NCBI GenBank assembly: GCA_946611445.1
Contig: CAMODP010000054.1
Location: forward strand, 1-10,778
Direction of reading: 5' to 3'
DNA: 10,778 bases
Source of the DNA: an uncultured Eubacterium sp.
GTDB lineage: Bacteria; Bacillota; Clostridia; Lachnospirales; Lachnospiraceae
Shown here in pieces: positions 7,321 through 10,778 of the stretch. The number at the start of each line of letters is the position of its first letter. Position 1 is the first letter of the stretch. The position numbers and the translations under genes are program-made. Below the pieces are notes generated by a model, which did no database searches, was not told the DNA's origin, and saw nothing but the letters and a program-made list of their open reading frames with translations.

Positions 7321-7334
7321 CGAACATCTGTTTG
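7321..7334. promoter_or_regulatory. LexA (SOS) box overlapping the transcription start
   Basis: CGAACATCTGTTTG matches the Gram-positive LexA/DinR consensus CGAACRNRYGTTYG at all but one position (C for R at position 8). It starts 5 bases downstream of the -10 and covers the expected +1, so LexA bound here would block initiation. Confidence 0.72.
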
Positions 7335-7339
7335 CGTTT

Positions 7340-7368
7340 ATTGTATCACGCCGGACTCGTTATGTCTA
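7340..7368 (-). promoter_or_regulatory. Strong extended -10 promoter for the small-ORF operon
   Basis: On the minus strand TAGACA (7363-7368; 5 of 6 to TTGACA), spacer of exactly 17 bp, TACAAT (7340-7345; 5 of 6) preceded by TGa (extended -10). Transcription should start near 7333, inside the second LexA box. Confidence 0.78.
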
Positions 7369-7377
7369 CACTTTTTT

Positions 7378-7391
7378 CGAACATGCGTTCT
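7378..7391. promoter_or_regulatory. LexA (SOS) box upstream of the -35
   Basis: CGAACATGCGTTCT matches CGAACRNRYGTTYG at all but the last position; GAAC-ATGC-GTTC is a perfect dyad. It lies 9 bp upstream of the -35 and 57 bp centre to centre from the other box. Two near-consensus boxes around one promoter are very unlikely by chance. Confidence 0.78.
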
Positions 7392-7418
7392 CTTTTTGTG
7401 TCCGAACGGTTCTATAAA

Positions 7419-7447
7419 AAAAGCTCTGCCGGGAAGGCAGAGTTTTT
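7419..7447 (-). terminator. Rho-independent terminator of the WYL regulator gene
   Basis: CTCTGCC (7424-7430) pairs with GGCAGAG (7436-7442) around a 5-base loop, extended by A-T pairs. On the minus strand the hairpin is followed by a T7 run (CTTTTTTTATAG). It lies 66 bases after the WYL gene stop and separates it from the LexA-flanked promoter. Confidence 0.88.
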
Positions 7448-7512
7448 GCAGATAGCATGCTTTTTGAGAGTGAAATACAGAACGTCCTCACAGACGCGGA
7501 AATCGCTGCAGC

Positions 7513-8505
7513 CTAAACATCTTTATAATTTGCGAGCACGCTCCGGATATGATCGGCATACGCCTTTCTCACACGTTCCGGGCGGAGTATCTTAATCTCT
7601 CCTCCCAGCCCGGTCAGCCAGCCGAAGAACTGCGGGCTGGTCGTGATCTCAACTGTCACGCGAAAATGGTCTTCGTCTGCGGGAACCAGCATGACATCGC
7701 GCCCGAACCGGTCCAGGACCACACCTGCCAGGGAACGCTTTCCGTACAGGGTGACGCGTTCTGTCTCGCCGGTAAACATGCCGAAGGTCCGTTTACCGAA
7801 GTCTGCCGCGTCAAAGGAACCAGCCGTTTTTTCCCCTTCTCTTTCCGCTTCCAGTATCTCTATGTTCCGCATCTTGTCGACGCGGTAATGACGTTCTTCC
7901 TGAGAATGATGGTCATATGCCACCATGTAGTAGAACTCATCATCCCAGACCAGCGCCCAGGGACTGACCAGGTAGGCGGCGCCGTTCCTGCGCAGGGCGA
8001 GTTTTTTGTTCATCGTCCATTCCGCATACTGAAATGAAATCTGCCTGTTCCGGTAGATGGCGTTGTGAATGGAATCCACGTTATACAGGATCGTCTCATT
8101 GGTCGCCTTGGGTCTGTTTGTCAACGTCACCTGCTTCTGCAGTGCCTTTGCCTGATGCCTGCTGGTCAGGAGTTTCAGCTTGCCGATCAGCTGCTCGGTC
8201 TTCTTGTCGGTGATGAATTTTGATGCCTGGACAGAGTCCACCAGAATTTTCAGCTCTGCCAGTTCAAAGTTTCTCTCTCCTATATAAAAACCGTGATCGC
8301 TGCCTTTCACTGTCACGATATCCAGACCGAATGTCTTCAGCGTATCAATATCGCTGTAGATACTCCGCCTGTCCGGCTGGATCTGATATCTGCTCTCCAG
8401 CATATCCTGAAGGGCGGCGGCGGACAGTATATGTTCCTCATCCGTCTCTTCCAGAAGGATCCGGTAAATATAAAGAAGCCGCAGCTTCGTACCCTGTACA
8501 GCCAT
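7513..8505 (-). CDS. WYL-domain transcriptional regulator (HTH_11 / WYL / WCX)
   Basis: A 330-residue regulator of the DeoR/YafY-like WYL class, the usual length for the family. Residues about 5-75 form a winged helix (RRSIYSDIDTLKTFGLDI is the typical HTH_11 recognition part). The WYL domain spans about 145-220 (RQISFQYAEW, AYLVSPWALVWDDEFYYMVA, then HYRVDKMRNIEIL), with LVSPWAL/YYMVAY in place of the literal WYL triplet. A WCX domain follows at about 250-325 (VTVEITTSPQFFGWLTGLGG). The ATG at 8505 is chosen for GGGAG 8 bases upstream. The longer open frame to 8751 only runs back through the tmRNA gene. WYL domains bind ligands, in known cases single-stranded nucleic acid (PafBC, DriD) in DNA-damage control; that role here is inference. 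No convincing promoter is seen between it and the ssrA terminator. Confidence 0.9.
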   Translation of the reverse strand: MAVQGTKLRLLYIYRILLEETDEEHILSAAALQDMLESRYQIQPDRRSIYSDIDTLKTFGLDIVTVKGSDHGFYIGERNFELAELKILVDSVQASKFITDKKTEQLIGKLKLLTSRHQAKALQKQVTLTNRPKATNETILYNVDSIHNAIYRNRQISFQYAEWTMNKKLALRRNGAAYLVSPWALVWDDEFYYMVAYDHHSQEERHYRVDKMRNIEILEAEREGEKTAGSFDAADFGKRTFGMFTGETERVTLYGKRSLAGVVLDRFGRDVMLVPADEDHFRVTVEITTSPQFFGWLTGLGGEIKILRPERVRKAYADHIRSVLANYKDV

Positions 8506-8595
8506 GACGGTATCTCCCATAGTGCAGAAGACTGGTTCAGCCTTATCCTGCAGTTTTGTAATCGGACGGGCAGGCACGGCGATTGTTCTCCGGCC

Positions 8596-8607
8596 TTTTC
8601 GCGAAAA
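8596..8607. promoter_or_regulatory. 12-bp perfect palindrome TTTTCGCGAAAA
   Basis: A perfect 12-bp inverted repeat 91 bases upstream of the WYL regulator start. Its right half overlaps the T-run of the ssrA terminator, so part of the symmetry is forced by that run. It could be an operator for the WYL protein; evidence is only the symmetry. Confidence 0.3.
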
Positions 8608-8633
8608 AAATGGCGGGCTTTGTCTGCCCGCCA
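8604..8633 (-). terminator. Rho-independent terminator of ssrA
   Basis: TGGCGGGC (8611-8618) pairs perfectly with GCCCGCCA (8626-8633) around a 7-base loop. On the minus strand the stem is followed by a T7 run (8604-8610). It begins about 10 bases after the tmRNA 3' end. Confidence 0.93.
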
Positions 8634-8642
8634 CATTCCAAG

Positions 8643-8991
8643 TGGACCTGGGGGGAATCGAACCCCCGTCCGAAAGCCTATCCATCCGGCTTCTCCCATC
8701 ACAGTCATTCTTTTGGAATTCCCTCCGCCGCGCGCCGGATGACAGGCTCACAGCATCAGTAGCTTCATGAATTCGTTTCTTTCCTCAAAGCTTTGGAAAA
8801 AACGTTCTCCGCGTTAAGATGATGCCCGCTGAGCAGGTGCGGAAACCTGATCAGAAGACAGCTGCCTTATGCGGCAGCGAGCGCGTAACTATCGTCAGCG
8901 TTTAATTTTAATTTCCAGGTTGATACGCGGTCCCGGAGTCCGCGGATGGCTTCCCAAACTTCAAAACCCCCGTCGAAACCAGTACAAGCCC
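8643..8991 (-). ncRNA. ssrA: Transfer-messenger RNA (tmRNA)
   Basis: A 349-base single-chain tmRNA that rescues stalled ribosomes with SmpB by adding a degradation tag. The 5' end GGGCTTGTACTGGTTTCGACGG and the T arm GGGGG-TTCGATT-CCCCC near 8652-8668 are tmRNA hallmarks. The acceptor strands GGGCUUG (from 8991) and CAGGUCC (8650-8644) pair fully with two wobbles. One of these is G3-U, the identity element for alanyl-tRNA synthetase. The discriminator base is A at 8643. The next bases are CTT, so CCA is not encoded and must be added. The tag frame in the middle ends in ALAAA. It follows smpB, has its own promoter and leader, and is closed by a strong terminator. Confidence 0.95.
8867..8899 (-). 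other. tmRNA tag reading frame ADDSYALAAA
   Basis: Inside the tmRNA the codons GCT GAC GAT AGT TAC GCG CTC, then GCT GCC GCA TAA, encode ADDSYALAAA and stop. The C-terminal ALAAA is the usual protease-recognised tag end. The resume codon is taken as GCT by analogy with other clostridial tags beginning AD(D/N); the frame is open further upstream (KLKLN), so the exact resume codon is inferred. Confidence 0.85.
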
Positions 8992-9001
8992 AAACGGTTG
9001 T

Positions 9002-9036
9002 CCGCCCGGTGGGCGGCACTGCACATTTTCTGTGCA
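9002..9036 (-). other. Two hairpins in the tmRNA precursor leader
   Basis: Between the predicted transcription start (about 9035) and the mature 5' end (8991) the leader holds TGCACA/TGTGCA around 5 bases (9020-9036) and CCGCCC/GGGCGG around 3 bases (9002-9016). They probably belong to the part removed during 5' processing. Confidence 0.6.
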
Positions 9037-9041
9037 TCTAT

Positions 9042-9070
9042 ACCTTATCACAGGGCTCTCCCTGTGTCAA
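9042..9070 (-). promoter_or_regulatory. ssrA promoter
   Basis: On the minus strand a perfect -35 TTGACA (9065-9070), a 17-bp spacer and TAAGGT (9042-9047; weak -10 rescued by an upstream TGa) lie about 50 bases before the mature tmRNA 5' end. Confidence 0.7.
9049..9066. promoter_or_regulatory. Dyad CACAGGG-n4-CCCTGTG within the ssrA promoter spacer
   Basis: A perfect 7-bp inverted repeat with a 4-base centre fills the spacer between -35 and -10 and touches the -35. The position is typical of an operator. No binding protein can be named. Confidence 0.5.
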
Positions 9071-9136
9071 GGACGCATTATGTAAATCAGCAGTCTTATG
9101 CTGCACATGCGAGCGCCGGTCTCCAGCTCTTCCCTT

Positions 9137-9607
9137 CTATACGAGATTGCGGACTTTGAAATCGCGCTCCGCCTCCCTGCGCATGTCTTTTTTGGCGATA
9201 TCCGCCCTCTTGTCAAAGAGTTTTTTGCCCCTGGCCAGACCGATCTCCACCTTAATCAGCGAATTTTTGAAATAGATCTGCAGCGGAACCAGAGTGTAGC
9301 CCTTCTCTGCGATTTTGGCTTTCAGTTTCCGGATCTCATATTTGTGCAGGAGCAGCTTTTTGACCCGCAGCGGATCACGGTTGAAAATATTGCCCTTTTC
9401 GTAGGGACTGATGTGCAGGCCGTACAGATACGCCTCATCGTTCTCGATCCGGATATAAGATTCTTTGATCGAGCAGCGTCCCATGCGGACAGACTTTACC
9501 TCCGTGCCATGCAGGGCGATCCCGGCTTCATATTTTTCTTCTATAAAATAATCATGGTATGCCTTTTTGTTATTGGCGACCAGCTTCGTCCCTTTTTCCT
9601 TAGCCAT
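9137..9607 (-). CDS. smpB: SsrA-binding protein SmpB
   Basis: A 156-residue protein, the normal SmpB length. It binds the tRNA-like part of tmRNA and takes it to stalled ribosomes for trans-translation. Diagnostic stretches are [29 protein letters not shown] (32-44), [20 protein letters not shown], and [12 protein letters not shown] (123-134), followed by the basic C-terminal tail that enters the ribosomal mRNA channel. The ATG at 9607 is preceded by AAGGAAGGTG about 8 bases upstream. The open frame continues to 9694 but that part is the hairpin region after secG and is not SmpB-like. It is followed after 145 bases by ssrA, its RNA partner. Upstream is secG, and the rnr gene commonly between them is absent. 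Confidence 0.97.
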   Translation of the reverse strand: MAKEKGTKLVANNKKAYHDYFIEEKYEAGIALHGTEVKSVRMGRCSIKESYIRIENDEAYLYGLHISPYEKGNIFNRDPLRVKKLLLHKYEIRKLKAKIAEKGYTLVPLQIYFKNSLIKVEIGLARGKKLFDKRADIAKKDMRREAERDFKVRNLV

Positions 9608-9653
9608 GAGATCAACACCTTCCTTCAGAGAACGGTTCTTTCCGGCACCCCGG

Positions 9654-9686
9654 ATATAAAAGAAGGCTGCCGCTTGCGCAACAGCC
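9654..9686 (-). terminator. Hairpin terminator or attenuator between secG and smpB
   Basis: GGCTGTTGC and GCGGCAGCC form a 9-bp stem (two G-T wobbles) closed by a GCAA tetraloop (9665-9686). It is followed on the minus strand by TTCTTTTATAT. It begins 7 bases after the secG stop. Only about 46 bases separate it from the smpB ATG and I see no promoter there, so read-through is probably needed for smpB. Confidence 0.7.
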
Positions 9687-9693
9687 TGAGTCA

Positions 9694-9939
9694 TCAGAAA
9701 TTGATATTCAGTATTACCGAGAGCACCAGGAAGATCACCGCCAGCGCACGGGTCAGCTTCTTCAGTCTGCCCTCCTCAGAACGGCCCTTGTTCTTGCTCC
9801 AGTAAGTATCGCTGCTGGATGCGCCCGCCAGCGCGCCCAGGCCCTGGCTCTTGCCCTGCTGCATGAGAATGATCACGATCATAGCGACACAGTCGATTGC
9901 GTAAAGGATTGTTATAATTGTACGAATGACAGATGCCAT
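9694..9939 (-). CDS. secG: Preprotein translocase subunit SecG
   Basis: An 81-residue membrane protein, the accessory subunit of the SecYEG channel. Two transmembrane helices (about 5-26 and 62-80) flank the family signature [13 protein letters not shown] (27-39) and the cytoplasmic loop [20 protein letters not shown]. The ATG at 9939 is preceded by GGAGGT with 5 bases between, a strong ribosome site. A promoter lies just upstream (9974-10002) and a hairpin just downstream, so it can be expressed alone or with smpB. Nothing is missing relative to the family. Confidence 0.95.
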   Translation of the reverse strand: MASVIRTIITILYAIDCVAMIVIILMQQGKSQGLGALAGASSSDTYWSKNKGRSEEGRLKKLTRALAVIFLVLSVILNINF

Positions 9940-9973
9940 TTTTTACCTCCAAACCGAAAAACTCGCAACGACT

Positions 9974-10002
9974 ATATTAGCACAGTCCTGCAGAAAAGGC
10001 AA
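9974..10002 (-). promoter_or_regulatory. secG promoter
   Basis: On the minus strand TTGCCT (9997-10002), a 17-bp spacer and TAATAT (9974-9979) preceded by TGc (extended -10) lie 35 bases before the secG ATG and after the dtd stop. Confidence 0.55.
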
Positions 10003-10012
10003 GCTGATTTCC

Positions 10013-10453
10013 TCACAGATTCTCCAGAATAATCGTAAACGGCCCATCGTTGACCAGAGACACCTGCATGTCCGCGCCGAATTGCCCTTTTTCAACGACC
10101 GGCACCTGTTCTGCCGCCCTGCGGATCATGTATTCGTAGAGGCGCTCCGCTTCTGCCGGATTCCCGGCATTGGTGAAGCCGGGGCGGTTTCCGTGGCTGC
10201 AGTCAGCATAAAGCGTAAACTGAGATACCAGCAGCAGCTCCCCTCCGACATCCGCCAACGAGAGATTTGTCTTGCCGTTCTCGTCCTCAAAAATCCGCAG
10301 CCCGAGCAGCTTCTTCAGGTATTTATCCGCCACGGCCTCCGTGTCTTCTTTTCCCACACCGACCAGTACCAGAAATCCCCGGCCGATGCTGCCGATTGTC
10401 GTTCCGCCGACCGAGACCGAAGCCTCAGCCACCCTCTGAATAACCAGTTTCAT
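10013..10453 (-). CDS. dtd: D-aminoacyl-tRNA deacylase (DTD)
   Basis: A 146-residue protein of the usual DTD length. It hydrolyses the ester bond of D-aminoacyl-tRNAs (and glycyl-tRNA-Ala), freeing the tRNA in the cytoplasm. Family motifs are [13 protein letters not shown] at the start, [12 protein letters not shown] (SQFT 77-80), GNRPGF (88-93), and NDGPFT (135-140) with the Gly-cisPro pair that rejects L-amino acids. It starts 15 bases after the stop of the ABC transporter ATPase gene. The ribosome site GAGGAG overlaps that stop, so translation is likely coupled. In many Bacillota dtd follows relA; here the neighbour is a transporter. Confidence 0.96.
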   Translation of the reverse strand: MKLVIQRVAEASVSVGGTTIGSIGRGFLVLVGVGKEDTEAVADKYLKKLLGLRIFEDENGKTNLSLADVGGELLLVSQFTLYADCSHGNRPGFTNAGNPAEAERLYEYMIRRAAEQVPVVEKGQFGADMQVSLVNDGPFTIILENL

Positions 10454-10468
10454 GTGCGCACACTCTCC

Positions 10469-10778
10469 TCACAGCACTTTTGACAGGAAGTCCCGCAGCC
10501 GCGGATTCTCCGGATTGCTGAAAAACTCTGCCGGCGGCTTGTCTTCCCGGATCTTGCCGCCGTCGATGAACAGCACGCGGCTGGCCACCTCCCTGGCAAA
10601 TCCCATCTCGTGCGTGACAACCACCATGGTCATGCCCTCCCGGGCCAGCGCTTTCATGAGTTCCAGAACTTCTCCGACCATTTCCGGATCCAGCGCGCTG
10701 GTCGGCTCATCAAACAGCAGCACTTCCGGGTCCATAGCCAGCGCCCGCACGATCGCGATTCTCTGCTTCTGTCCGCCG
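10469..10778 (-). CDS. Polar amino-acid ABC transporter ATP-binding protein (N-terminus cut by window edge)
   Basis: The last 102 codons of an ABC ATPase; the gene continues beyond base 10778. Visible are the end of the signature motif (GGQKQR at the very edge), Walker B with catalytic glutamate ([14 protein letters not shown]), the D-loop and the switch histidine in [45 protein letters not shown] is typical of the GlnQ/HisP/ArtP group that powers uptake of polar amino acids. Walker A is outside the window, as presumably are the permease and binding protein genes. The exact substrate cannot be read from this domain. It is followed closely by dtd. Confidence 0.93.
   Translation of the reverse strand, partial: GGQKQRIAIVRALAMDPEVLLFDEPTSALDPEMVGEVLELMKALAREGMTMVVVTHEMGFAREVASRVLFIDGGKIREDKPPAEFFSNPENPRLRDFLSKVL

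Noticed and set aside
7403..7412. Third GAAC/GTTC pair (CGAACGGTTC) near the LexA boxes
   Set aside because: The half sites are separated by one base instead of four, so it does not fit a LexA box.
8641..8740. tRNA-Ser-like 3' end next to the WYL gene
   Set aside because: The T arm and acceptor strand belong to tmRNA: the 5' partner strand is about 340 bases away and the tag frame lies between.
8506..8751. N-terminal extension of the WYL regulator
   Set aside because: The extension translates the tmRNA 3' part and its terminator; the start at 8505 has a proper ribosome site and the family length.
9088..9103. Stem-loop CAGCA/TGCTG between smpB and ssrA
   Set aside because: Only 5 bp and no T-run on the minus strand; not a convincing terminator.
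9608..9694. N-terminal extension of SmpB to 9694
   Set aside because: The added residues encode the intergenic hairpin and are not SmpB-like; the start at 9607 has the ribosome site and normal length.

Overview
The window looks like chromosomal DNA of a moderately GC-rich anaerobic Clostridia (Bacillota), most likely Lachnospiraceae. The pointers are a zinc-ribbon/kinase/BspA-like leucine-rich-repeat receptor, a HemW-like radical SAM protein, a secG-smpB-ssrA block, Gram-positive type LexA boxes and strong AGGAGG-type ribosome binding sites. This placement is inference; no marker gene settles it. No insertion sequence, CRISPR array, rRNA or ordinary tRNA was found.

Left part (1-4836, all on the minus strand): a probable three-gene operon read leftward. 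It begins with a 982-residue membrane Ser/Thr kinase: zinc ribbon and kinase inside the cell, sensor region outside. Nine bases later comes a 237-residue type I membrane protein whose cytoplasmic tail carries a 13-residue repeat (YGETE...), a possible substrate of the kinase. A HemW/HemN-like radical SAM enzyme follows and runs off the left edge. A divergent intergenic region (4837-5097) separates this from a plus-strand gene (5098-6831). That gene encodes a 577-residue regulator with two XRE-like helix-turn-helix segments and an unrecognised C-terminal region. Its promoter contains a perfect tandem 12-bp repeat, each copy carrying a TATACT -10 hexamer.

Middle (6847-7391): the most unusual part. 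A strong minus-strand promoter (TAGACA, 17 bp, TGaTACAAT) is sandwiched between two near-consensus Gram-positive LexA (SOS) boxes. It reads into three very small ORFs (23, 33 and 51 codons), the first two overlapping as ATGA, and ends at a strong hairpin terminator shared with the convergent regulator gene. I recognise none of the three products. This is a candidate SOS-induced micro-operon.

Right part (7419-10778, minus strand): a WYL-domain regulator with its own terminator; ssrA (tmRNA, tag ADDSYALAAA) with terminator, promoter and structured leader; smpB; secG; dtd; and the end of a polar amino-acid ABC transporter ATPase. smpB and ssrA form the trans-translation ribosome rescue system. 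The rnr gene often found between secG and smpB is absent, and a hairpin stands there instead. dtd is closely coupled to the ABC transporter gene; secG has its own promoter.
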